From positions 16,568,858 through 16,632,857 of the forward strand of contig WMCF01000016.1 of NCBI GenBank assembly GCA_009792885.1: a stretch of DNA of 64,000 nt. Reading direction: 5' to 3'. Each line of letters begins with the position of its first letter. The stretch's first letter is position 1. Below, piece by piece: positions 13,336-25,500 of this stretch. The position numbers and the translations under genes were made by a program. The stretch is from Eremophila alpestris peregrina (lineage: Eukaryota > Chordata > Aves > Passeriformes > Alaudidae). The notes beneath the pieces were generated by a model. It saw only the letters and a list, made by a program, of their open reading frames with translations. It was not told the origin of the DNA and did no database searches.

Positions 13336-13382
13336 GCAGCGGGCGGGACTTCCCGCGGCTGAGGGCGGGCGGCGCAGCCGCG

Positions 13383-13397
13383 ATGGTGGCGGCGTGA
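13383..13397 (+). promoter_or_regulatory. IPPK: Minimal uORF (4 codons plus stop) in the IPPK leader
   Basis: The sequence ATG GTG GCG GCG TGA forms a complete tiny upstream open reading frame ending 49 nt before the main ATG. The distance could permit limited reinitiation. Whether it is in the mRNA depends on the unmapped start site. Confidence 0.45.
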
Positions 13398-13446
13398 GGC
13401 GGCGGTGCCGGCGGCTGCTCTGCCCTCCGCGCGGCCCGGGCCGGGC

Positions 13447-13527
13447 ATGGAAGTGGAGAAGATGGATGAGAATGAATGGAAGTACCACGGGGAAGGCAAC
13501 CAGAGCCTCGTCGTCTCGCACTGCCAG
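13447..13527 (+). CDS. IPPK: IPPK coding exon 1
   Basis: It encodes residues 1-27, beginning MEVEKMDENEW, and ends in phase 0 at a CAG|GTACGG donor. The ATG has G at -3 and +4. The glycine-rich HGEGN stretch, part of the N-terminal lobe, is here. Confidence 0.96.
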
Positions 13528-16500
13528 GTACGGGGGAGCCCCAAGCCGGGCCCGCGTGAGGGGGGCGGCCCGGCGGGAGCGGCCGCTCGGCCCCGCCGCC
13601 CGCCCTCGCTGCTTTCTTTGCCGGAGGAGTTTTCTATCCCGGGGAGATCGGGCCCGTCCCGTGGGGCAGATGAGCGGGCGTTTCCCCGGGTCCTCCGTCA
13701 CGGCCGGTACGGATGGGAGCGAGAGCAGCCGATGGCCGGGCAGCTGCCGCCTGGAGATGGGAGCTGTGCGGAAAAGTGCTAAGAATTCACCTTTTCCATC
13801 ATCATTCTTGGGTGTGGGTGATGTGACAGAAGAAAGCGAGCTGGTGAAGGCGTCTTTTTCCCTTTGTCACCGACTCTGGCTCTGTGAGGAGTTTCAGCAC
13901 TCGCTGCAGTGCTGGGCCGGGCTCCCGACTCTATATTCTCTAATTTGGGTTTTTGGCTTCGCCACAGAGCTGTGTGATGTGACCCCGTTGGTCACTTCAT
14001 CCTCGTTCTCCCATCTACCTGTTGGTCTGGTTTTTGTTTTGTTGAGTTTGGTTTTTTTTTTTCTTTTTGTTTGTCTGGGGCTGTTTTGGGTGGGGGGGGA
14101 GGGCATGGGGGGTGGAGGTGTATTTTATTTAAAAATTCCAGTAAAATAGATTCAGCACTTAAAGCAGTAATGATTAAACGAAGCTGAATCCAATCAAGCA
14201 GACTCTGTGTCAGTTTATGCTGGCAGTGTATTCGTGCCCCCCTTGCATGTACATTATTTACTTATTATATTGGGATATGTGCCCTTTGAAGGAGTTTATT
14301 CCTTTTCCGTAAAGTGGTTGTGGCTGTTTTTGTGCTTTAAAGGTACATTTGTATTTCAGCTTAAAAGCTGATATGGATTTGCCACAGAATGTTCTTGATG
14401 ATTCATAGATCAAGACTCAGCGAAGCCAGAATGATGAAACGTAGGATTTTTGTAGAAAAATATCTGTAACAAGAGTTGAATCTTGAGAACAATTTTCTAA
14501 AATGATGTCTTAATGAATGAATGACATAAAATTCTATATTCTTTTAATGTCTGTTTTCTGTGTTATAAGTATTAATTAATTGTAAAATATTAACAAATAC
14601 CAAGCCTGAGAAAATGCTAAAAATCTTGTGGTGCTCTCCAAACTTTAGAAGGAGCAGTTCTGTGGCTCCGGCTTTCCCCCCCTCTTTTTCTTTATATCAA
14701 ATACTATTTAAAAGCTATTTTTGGTGCAAGAAGAACGTGAATGACTTTGTTTCCTGTCACATTTTAGCTTTGAAAAAGGGCGTGTAGAAACTACTCAGTC
14801 ACTGAATGACGGGAATCAGGATAAATAATGGATTATTAGTGATGTAATTGTGATTATCTTTAAAGATGTGGAAAAGGGGGAAGTCAGCCAGTGATTCAGA
14901 ATAGCTGCTGAGCGTGCCAGTTCTCTTTTTAATAAGATGCTAAAACTTTCAAGATAGAGTGAAAGTGAAATAGATACAATTTTTCCTTTGTAGACAACTT
15001 TGAAACAGTAAAACTTGCATTTTGGATCTTTGTGTCTACTGATGACAGAGTCTGGTAAACTTGAAGCCTATAAATACTCTTTAGATGTTAATTGTAACTT
15101 TGTGCCTTGTATGAACAAGACATAGTTGCACCATTAATCATCGTTCTCGTGATCTGGTGTGAAGTTATTCTCAGGTTTGTGAGAATGGATCAGCAGCACA
15201 GCTAAGACATTTTGATTGTCCTTTCTTTATTTTGTAGCTTCCTAGTTCACGTTTTGCGTGTATCAGTGCCAGAGGAAGGGACAGGGTGGTGGTGAGAGAC
15301 AGGAATGGATGCTCAGATACAAGTGAGAGCAGTGCAGATTGGAGCAGATTGGAGCAGTGCATGTGCTTGTTGTTTCCACGTTTCCATGTTCTGATGTGTA
15401 GTGGTGCTTTGAAATGTGAAGAGAAAGCTGATCCCTACCTCTCTAACTCTTAGCCTCTCTTCCTTGCTTTTTGGAAAACTTGGGAAGTTTTGTTTTTTAA
15501 ACTTCAACAAAGAATTGAATCCCTGTCCTTCTGGAGAAGAGGGCATGAGCTGCTTTGCCTCTCCTGAAATGAGGTGTGGGGTGTTGTGTTTGGACTCCTG
15601 CTCTCTGCACTGCTCCTTGGAGCACTGATAAGAGCCCTGTGCAAGGTCATGTCTGCAGCACACAGGGAGTGTGGGCTGGGGTGGGCAGCCTGGCTGGACA
15701 CTCCTGCTCCTGCCTGAGAGGGCTGTGGCTGCCTGGGGATGGACAGTAAGGGCTGTAAGGCCAATGCCATCACAGGCTGCTCTCCTGTGTTTAAGGCTCT
15801 GCTTCTTTCTTGGGGTTGCTCCATTCCCTGTAGGTTGCCCTTTAAGACATGAATGTAACGCATTGTTACTCCAGTACAGTACCAAATTAAAAAGTTGGTC
15901 ATGGAAAAGTCACATGCCCTCCAAAGAGCTGTGCTGGCAGTGAGCTGATAAACCCTGGACACACACAGCCGATTTCCCAGTGCGTCCAGACAAAGCTTTG
16001 TCTGGCAGTGGGAGCTGGCATCCTATGGAACGTGCTCTGTTGTTTCCATGAAAGTGCTGTCAGTGCTTGCTGTGCTTTTTCCTCTTGCTGGTTGTTAATC
16101 CTGCAGGATGTAACAGTGACAGGAGTCTCACTGTGTGCAGAAATCACTGTGCATCTCTGCTCCTTATCCCTCCAGTGCAGGATAAGGATCCTGAGTCATG
16201 GGCTGCTCAACACGCACCTTCTTACACTGGTAGTTTTATAGTTACTTTAATTCGTTTGGCAGAATTTATGCAGTGATCTGTCTAAATGAATCAAGAATGG
16301 AATCAAGATGGAATGCCTGCTGAGCATTTCCAGTTCCCATTGTTATCACTGGAGCTCTGTGCTTGCTTGCTTGATGAGCTCTCAAACTTCTGCTTTCATG
16401 AATTTTTAAAGTTTCAGTTTTGGAGAATCTAAAGTTCCAGAAGATCTACAGAACTATGGTACAAATGTCTCTGGTGATCAAGATTTTCCTTTTGGTTTTT

Positions 16501-19500
16501 ATTGAAGCTGTGAATGAATTAATCCAAATTGAAATGAATTGTGGATGAAAGGCCTTTGTGAAGTCTTGCAGTCTGCTGAAGTGCTGGAATGATCAGACAA
16601 CTTTCCTACCTCATGATTCTAGTGTGAAATACAGCTGGTAACTCTGAAGTGTTGGTGAGACATTTGTGCTGCAGGACAGATACAGACACAGCTCCACAAA
16701 CCCCCAGCCAGGCACCATCACAACCAACCAGGTGGTTTGGAAAGGAGGTTTCTTTTTCCCAGAGTGGAGTCCCTCCTTCTGCTTCAAATTTGCCTTCAGA
16801 TTTAAAAAGAGAGCTGAGCAGTGCTTTCCCTCCTCCTCCCTACTCATGAGCAGTAGAGAGGGTTCAGAGGAACTGCTGCAGAACAGTTATCTCCTGGTAA
16901 GCTGTTGTGTCTTCCTGCAGCACAGATCCTTAATTTTTCAGAAGTGAGCTGGAAATCCTCCTTTGTTCTGCACTTTAATCTGTTGTTTGCTCTTATGGGA
17001 CACTTAACACTTCATTTCAAAAGGCTTCAGTAGATGTTTGTAGAAAGTAGTGTAAGCAACTCCAGGAATAATAACTTGGATTTCCTTCTGCTGTTGAAAC
17101 ATGTGCTTGTAGTCTGCAGTAGTTGCTTCATGACATGAAGTGTCTGCATTCCTCCTGGGCTCTGTTTTACTTCTTGTGTGTTGGGATATTGTGGTAACCA
17201 AAAGCCTAATTTCGAAACACATTTGAACATTAAACCTGTGTTTCAGGGTGAGTATGGGGAAGTGGAAAATAGGAGTTTTTTTCTCCCAGCTTGGTTTTTA
17301 TTTGGTGAGATGGTCTAGGACAACCTTGGCACGTGCTTGCAAAAGGTTGTGGTTTATGGCTTCAGATGCCTGGATTGTTAGTGTTCTTCTACTTCATGTC
17401 CTGGAATGTTTGCAGCTCCAGCAGATATCTTTGGGTTTTGGTACAGGACTTAATTACTAAATGCATAAACCATCTCCAGAGCATCTGTGAGCTTATACAA
17501 GTAGGAAAAGGGAAAGGAGGGGAGATGAAGAAGATAAGTGAAGCACAGCCAAGGAGTCTGGATGAGGGAGTCAGGCCAGGTAATCAAGCTCACGGAAGAT
17601 TCTCAGAATTAGTGCCTGTAGTAAACAAATATGTCTGTTCTCTGTGATATTTATTTTCCCTTCAAGACCTGTGGTAAAGATGGAGGATGTCCCAGTGCTG
17701 CTTTAGAAGCATCCTTCCCAATCCCTGTGCTGAGTGCACAGGGGACTGCAGTGAGCAGAGGTGCAGGGACAGAGGGGTATCTTGTGTTTTAGCAGCAGTC
17801 TCTGTTTTCACTGCAGCTGCTCCTGCTGGCACCTGCATTCTGATGGCTGCACAGCACGTGCAGGAAGTCACTTTCTGCATGGGGGAGAGGGATTTGGTTT
17901 GGGATTTTGAAATAACTCCATGAGAAGGGGCTTTGTGTCAAATCAGGGTAGATAATGGTTGCTCATAATGCCTTTGCATTATGAAATACTTTTCCTGTGG
18001 CTGGTTGGTTGTTTTGTTTATAAGAATAATGACAAGTTCAGTTCTGTTGCAATAAACTTACTTGAGGGGAGGACAGGATTGTAGGTTTAGACAGAAGGGT
18101 GTTGGTGAAAGAGTAGGAAGCTTCTGGTAGGAATGACTTGGTTATCTGCAGCTTTCCTCTGGTCTTGTCTGGCAGAAAGGGATGATGCTGGTCAGTAATT
18201 GCTGTCTTGTTGAGAGAATCTTCTGCAGGTGCTCTTTCTGATGATGTCATTTTGTACAAGTCCCAAAACTAGTGTGGCCTGTTTCTTCTGTTGTTTTACT
18301 CTGTGGAGTTGCCTGAATCTGTGCTATTGAAGTTTGTGTAAGTATTGACATCCCCCAAAATTCCAAGTTGTTCCTGAGAAATTCCACGTCCCTGACTATA
18401 AAGCAAATTTTTTTCAGTTGTGTTCTGTTTTCTGTTCAGTTGTGTTCTGATTTTTTTTTCATTAATATCTATGAAGGTCTTGTTTTAATGAAAACATAGA
18501 ACAGGTTGCTGATTCCTGTACTGAAGAATCTTCAGTTTGGTGTTCTTGTGGTTATAAATTCAATAGTTTATTAATAATGGCCTTCTCTTAATATTGCTCT
18601 GATCTAAAATATGGTCACATTCTGGTCCCTTGATTCTTTTACAGAAAGATTTACCAGAAAAGGTAAAATGCAACTTGTATTTGTTGAATTTTTTTTTGAC
18701 TAATGGGAAAGGCCTAGTTTTGGTAAGACTTGAACTTAAACATTTTTGTCTCCTTGATGAGATTCTTCTATTTGCATTCCAAACTTGTTCTAATTCTTAA
18801 CTTCTGATGGAATTGGGAATCATGTGATGTAGGAAGGAGCTTTGTGTCTGGTTCTACAGAATTTTCTGCCTTTTCTGTTTGCTTTTTCCTTGTGTGTGCG
18901 TGTGGTGGTTTTTTTAAATTTTCACAGGGCATTGCTTTGACCTGGCTTCTCCGGTATTGTTTTTTATTTGGATGTGTGCATATCTCAGCAGTGTCTAACT
19001 CTAAACACTGTTTAACAAAACCCCCACACCTGCACACCTTTTGCCTGCTTAGACAAAAGGACAGGAAGACAGCTTGATGACTAAAGGTAATAGTCCTTCT
19101 TTCTTAGTTGTCATTGCTTTTGATTTTTAAAAATTTTATTATTGTAAACAAGTAGAGGAGCTGCTGCCCAAACTGACTGAAGCAGCTATGAAAACCAGTT
19201 GAAAAAGCCAAGTATGTGATCAGGGTATGTCATCAGTGAAACAGGAGGAAGATGCCTGTGAACAACAATGAAGTTTTACAGACAGGGCAATCACCAGCTT
19301 GAGCTGGAATTTGGGAACCTTTATGACTCCTGTGTTGAATTTTAGGGTTCCTTGCATCGACCTTGGCTAATTGAGATTTAGATACACATCTAAGGTCAGT
19401 GGATGAAAAAAACCCAGTTTTGTAGTTGTTTGTATTTAGTTCTTTGGCTAAGCAGGTACAACTGTGACTGTGGATGCCATAACTAATTGAACTAATTCTA

Positions 19501-22500
19501 CTTGAGTACAATCTACAAAGGTTTTACTATAAACAAAGAATTAAAAGTTGGAAGTACTTCCAATTCTGTGAATTAGCTGTGAAGCTTTTTATTGGCACAC
19601 ACTTCCCCCAAGTTAGGTTGAGTCAACATCAAGGAATTTTAATTCTGTATCAGGATTTCAATTCCATATTGTACCAGTAGTTAAATTTGATTTTTTTTTT
19701 TGTGTTTACCAGGTTTCTGCACTGAGAGGATGCTCTGAGTGCAGAGCAGTTTGGTGTCTTCCATGAAGTGAAAGGGTAGGTGGCAGGGCTGAATGTAGAG
19801 AGGGGAGAGAGCAGGAAAGCAGCAATTAAAACTTTCCTTGTACAAGTCCCTTAAGTTCTGTAGGTGCAGATGGGAAAACCCAGCATGTGTGTGGATGGAG
19901 ATGGGAGGCAGAAGCTCTGTGGTCTGACACTGATCCCCTATGGCAGTGATCATTTAACTGCAGCAGCAACAGCACCTCTCTCCTCCCTGCAGAGCACTTG
20001 TTTCAGAGGTGCTATCTTTTGCTAATAATGAGTGTTGGAGCAGACCTGTCTTTGGGTGACCTTCTTTGGAAATTCAAACTCTACTTTAGGTCTAGTTTTT
20101 TCTTTTTTTTTTTCATGGCTTTTAAGAATGCAGAAGGCTATATGCAGTGAAAATGTAAAACAAATCCCAGTTTTGCAGTCAAGCTCAGGAGGTCATTAGC
20201 CTTGATTAAAAATGATCCTAATTTTATTCTAGTTGGGTTCAGTGCTAGCTCAAACTTGAATGAGTTCCTTTTGCAGCTGAGATCAAGTTGTTGTCTTGGA
20301 AAGATTTCTTCTGTGTCTGTTACAAGTGCTTGTGATGGAGTTTCTGTGCTGCTCCTGTATCTGCCCTGACAGCAGCTGTGGGTGGGTTCCTTTGGATAAA
20401 GCAGCCTGGCTGCCCCACAGCTCTGTAAGATTCTCAGTCTCAGAGCCTGCTTTATTCACTCTTGGTTCTTCCTCCCTCCCAGCTTTTCAGTGCCTGGTCC
20501 TTTTGCCTCAGTGGATTTCTCTGTGACATGGAATAAAGTGTCAGGGAGGTGTTCTGACCTTGAACTCTCCTCCCTGACCTGCTTTTACTCAGGGAAGAAC
20601 AGAGTCACTGGGTTCTACATGAGCACAAGGCTTGCTTAGGTGCCTTCTGGCTGAGCTCTGGATGCTGGGAACTATTCACTTGTTCTAACTGTCCACTTCA
20701 TTATTTAACTTCATTCCAATCCCTCTGACTGTTTTGACTCTTGATTTCCTCCCCCCATTAATAATTTCCTGGAATGCCTGGCTTCCCCAACACAACATCA
20801 GGTGACTTGGCAGCTTATTGCTGGGAAGTGTGTGCTGCTGATGGAGAGGGCTTTAGGCAGTGTAAAGGGAGGAAGCTGAGGATGTGTTTTTATGTTCAGA
20901 TTGGTACAGCTCACTTGTCTGACAGATGGATGAGGTATTTTATATGGTTTTAAATGCTAAGGACCATTTTTTCCTTGTTTCACAGCAAGGACATCAGGGC
21001 CATGTGCTGTGCTACCCAGCGCTAATGCACACTGAGGGCCAGGCATCAATGGCTTCATTCATCCTGTTCTCTCTCTGGTGTGTGTTTGCACCTCATAGCA
21101 GTGATGGATCCCTTGATATCATTTCAGGTACTCTGATTAGCTGCTTTGGCTGAAGGGAAGACATTTCCTTTTCAGGCTTGCAGAGTGCAATCATTAAATT
21201 CTCTCAGAATTGGTACCATCTGTGTATTACAAGGTTATAGAAGCTTAGCTATAAAGTGAAACCTGAGGTAGTGCTTGACTCTCAAGGGAATCAAGATCAT
21301 AACCAAGCAGGAAAAAAAATTGGAATGAGCACCTGAAGTCTGATGCAAGCTGTGAGCTCTGTGTTAAAGAAAACAAGCGTGGAGGGCTTGCTTTCAAATA
21401 AAAGTTTGCCATATTGAATGGTGTCAAGTCAGATACCATGCCAGAAGTCCTTTATTCATGTTAAGAAATAAAACCATTGTTCTTCAAGGACTCCTGTGCT
21501 AAATAAAAGAGTATTGTTCCAATTTCTGAATGCTTCTTTGCACTGTGTGTGAGCAATTGCTAAACTTCCTCCATACTGGCAGGAAATGTAGCTTTCCTCA
21601 CTTTGTGTTGTATGATCTTATCCACCTTATGTAGAACAAAACTGACTTGGAAAACAATTGTGTATGATATTACCAGTCTATTTCATTGAAAAGCTGCAGA
21701 ATTTTCTAGCACTTAGTTTGTTTCCATTTCTTATAACCCTTCACATTGCACAGCATACTGACCTTGGATGAGGAGACTTTTAAAAATGTCTTGTGTTGAG
21801 TATCATGAAGGTAATTTGGCTGAAGTGCCTGGGCAGTGTGGTGGGCACGTTTTCACTGAGTTCTGTCATTTCTCAGAAGGAGCTCTGTCACTGTCTTTCC
21901 TGAGATATGAAGATAACACTTCTTTGTCCATTTTTTTTCTCCTTCCCAGAAACTGCATTTTCTGAATAGAAAACCATTGTTTTCTATTAAAACCCCTCAA
22001 ACTAGAATTGGAATTGAAGGGGTTGTGGGATGTAGATTTGGAATAAAAAAAGTCAGAATAATTTTTTTTTATTGAGAAATACTGCATGCAGCTGCAGTGT
22101 GGTACTGCAGGAGTAGCTTAATATCAGCTAAACAATTCCATAGTTCATGTTGAGTACCCTTGGAACTATCCATAATCAGTATTTGCATATCACTGTGTTC
22201 AGTTTGTCTCCCTCCCTTGGACTGAAAATGAGAATGTACTTTCTGTAGGTGTCATTGCTGTAGGTTGTTGTAAACCCACAATGATTAGGTAGCACTGAGT
22301 AGGTCTGGCATCCTTAGAGCTGTGTTTGAGAAGTTCTTGGTAGCTCTTCAAGGTCAGCAAAACAGTGAATTAAATAACCAGTTAGAAAGAAATTCAGAGC
22401 CTTTACAGAAACTGTTTTCTCTAAAAGTATTTGACTTTGTATCTCCTTCTCCTTTGGCGGTGGTTGGTGGTGTGTGTGAAATTAGTTGCAAAAAATAGCA

Positions 22501-25500
22501 GAGTAAGAATTGTAGAGAAGATTTGTTACCGGTCTTTGAGAGTGTGGGTGACCATGTTTATAATTGGAAACTTGTGACTTTTATATGCACAACTTTAGAA
22601 GAAAGATGAATTTTCTTACTTTGTTTCTGTATTGTGTGCCTTTATAAACAATAGATAGGTAACTTTGTCATGTAAAATTCCAGATGGTGCCCGCAAAAAT
22701 ACTGGTGAGTTTTTAGATGCCAGAATTTACGAGGTGGTGTGGAGTGAGGGAGATGATGGGTGTGGGAAGGGGGGTGGAATTCCTTTTGGGACTTCAGAAG
22801 TTGCTTCTCAGAGTCTTGTTCTCTACCAGTGGATCTTACATATGTGAGCACAGGTTGGGAATGAAGAGATGAGAATCTGTTCCAGTTTGGGAAGGAGATG
22901 TCAGTGCTTTGCCTGCAGACAAAAGCAGTTAATGTGTGCTGCTTGAATAATAATAATAGAGTAATAACAAATGACGGGAACCTGCTTATTTGGAGAAGGA
23001 GAAGCTGATGTTTCCCAGGCTTTGTGTTTGGACAGGCTAATTCATTGTATTTTTGTACAGAAACTCATTTTAAACCCGTGTGAGCAGAGGTGGTAAGAGC
23101 AGAGGGAAAATGCACATATTGAGCTAATTTTAATTTTTCCTCTTTCACCGTCACCAACCCTTATCTAGATTTTTTGTTACTAATGTAGCAAGAGACCTGA
23201 AAAAAAAAAAATCTCTGTGATGCAAACGAGGTTGTTCCCTGGAGGGGAATATCAAGATTATAGATTTGCCCCAGTTGTGTTTAACTTCTAAAAACTCTCC
23301 AGTTCAGGAGGCCTGCATTTTATGACAGTGAGGTCATAGAATAAGGTCAATATCAAACACGAAGCTGTAAAGAAACAAATGCAAGCTTTTATCCTGGTTT
23401 CATAATGCTACTGACTAATCCAAAGTACCTGGATTGATGCCAGTCATATTTTGGCCGAGCTACCAGGGATTACTTTATTTTTTTGGATGTTATTGAGTAA
23501 GATTAATATAATAGCTGTACTAACTGCTCCGGAGAGTAAAAATTCTTAGAGGTAAGCTGTTGGGGAGCAAGCCCAGAACATTGTTTTTTCCCAGGACACA
23601 CCAGGACAAGAGCTGTGTGTGTCCACATCCCGCTGGTTCTGCGATGCCACCGATTCGGAGTATTTTCACAGCTCCTCCCACAGCTTCTTCTCTCCCTTTT
23701 GGCAGTCATTAACTTTGTTCTGCTCTAACCCAAACGCTTGTTTGGTGATGGGGTGCTAAAGGAGCGTTTGCCTTTCTCGGTGGGGCTGTAAACTGCAGGG
23801 CTGCAGGCTCCAAATCCTTGGGATCGAGCTCCTCCGGAACGCTCCTGGTTACATCACCTCCGGCCCAGCGCTGGTGGATGTGTTTTCAGAAAGCAGCTCT
23901 TGGTATCCTTGTTGCCAGTGTTTGCTTTCAGTTTTCCATAACAATTGGAAATGGTTGTTGTTGTAGCCCTAGTATGGTCCCGGAGCCACTGGGAACGTTG
24001 TTATCTGCTATGGAGCTGCTCTGCTCTCATGGAGAGCTGTCCTTAAATTCCTTATTTGAGAGAGAGAGCAGTTGAGTGTGATGTTCTGATGGATTGGTTA
24101 TTTTTAGTCTTTTGTCACTAAATGGAGACTGAACATATGCTGGGATTAAAAATAATCGTAAAGAATTGTTTCATTTGAATTCATTATTCTTCTAACTTCT
24201 TACATCAAAAGAAATGAAGCCTTTTAATGTTTTATGTGTTACATTTGCCTACATGCCATGATGGAAGTGGTGCTAGGTGCCTCTGGAAGCCCTTCCCCTG
24301 GTTGTGGAGAAGGAAATTTAGGGAGCATTAGGGTCCAGTTGATTTGATTGTCAAAGTGCAAAGGAGTAGTGATAACCTCTTCAGAGATCTGCTCCCTCTG
24401 GGATTTGGGCCATTCTCATGCATGCAGATAAGTATGGCACATATTTGGTGTTCAATCTGTAAATATGAAAAAATTGAAGGCATTTTAAGATAACTGGCAA
24501 AAAACCTCATGGCAACAACCACCCACAATATTTCCAAGTAAAGAATCAGCCAAGTGAATCAGAAATGCAATAGCATGAAAAATGTGGGCCAATATTTTTG
24601 GTGGTGATACTTCTGAAGCAGTTGGCATCTGTGACATCTGATGGGGTAACCTTGGTGCTGTGGAACTGCTATTGAAATGCACGAAGGGGTGGATCTAGCT
24701 GGAAACTTGCCTCAAAATAGGAAAGAAGTGTTTAGAGGGTTTTTTTAAAGTTTGGTTTTGAGGTGGATTTTTGTTTGTTGGTGGGTTTGGTTTTTTATTT
24801 CCTTTAATAATCTAATAGTCTTACTAAAATGTAGTGTGGGCTGTCTGGTTTGAGTGCATCCATGAAGCTTTGTTTGAACAGTGCTGTGTTCCCTTTTGAC
24901 ATCTTTAGACCAGCAACATGTTCTTCTCTTGCCATATGTGATCTTGGTTATTTTACCAAATCAGAAATGACTTGCTGATGAGCAAATACTGTCCTGAGTC
25001 CTGTGAGAGCAAATCAGGTTTTCAGAGCACTGGTTGGAATCTTGGCTGGGAACTGATTAAAAGATAAATCTCTACACTGGCCTTAAAAGATTACAGAATC
25101 ATGTTTCTGAATGGATTAGAAGTGATAATCAGATCACTCCATCACTGATCCACTTACTCATGAATAATTAAAGCAGGAGATCCAAATGGTTGAAACTCTG
25201 TAAGAGTAACACACTCTGCACACAGAGCCACAGGCTCATCAGTCCTGGGTTCTATTACCCACGTGTAGGGCATGGTGTGAGAGGAAGTGTCACCAGGAAT
25301 CTTGTCAAATCCAGGGGACTGGAATTACCCTGGTGGTATCTCATTTGCTGTTGGGACACTCATCTTGCAGGACAAATCAAAGTAACAGCAAAGTATATTT
25401 TTATGTGAGAGTGTTTTCCAGATGTGGGTGAATTATGAGATTTATGGTGGCTCTTCAGAGACTTTGTAATCTGGAAGGGGCCTTGTCTGGGTTTCAATGG

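Larger units (their letters stand above)
13206..13800 (+). promoter_or_regulatory. IPPK: CpG island promoter and 5' leader of IPPK
   Basis: The region is sharply GC- and CpG-rich compared with the AT-rich flanks, lacks an obvious TATA box, and covers the first coding exon and the first part of intron 1. Two GC boxes (GGGCGGG at 13341-13347 and 13363-13369), a perfect NF-kappaB consensus (GGGACTTCCC, 13345-13354) and a YY1-type motif (13325-13335) lie within 125 bp upstream of the start codon. This is the usual architecture of a broadly expressed gene. The transcription start cannot be fixed from sequence; somewhere between about 13,210 and 13,400 is likely. Confidence 0.85.

Noticed and set aside
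13405..13446. In-frame GTG that could extend IPPK by 14 residues
   Set aside because: It needs non-AUG initiation, human IPPK starts at the homologous ATG, and an in-frame stop lies just upstream at 13360.
13093..13701. 202-codon - strand open frame through the CpG island
   Set aside because: It is a shadow of GC-rich promoter and exon 1 sequence with no recognisable domain. CpG islands lack stop codons by composition.
13295..14149. 284-codon + strand open frame starting at the upstream AUG as a protein gene
   Set aside because: It reads through the IPPK exon 1 donor into intron 1, with Ala/Arg/Gly-rich GC composition and no family match. It is treated as an upstream AUG issue only.
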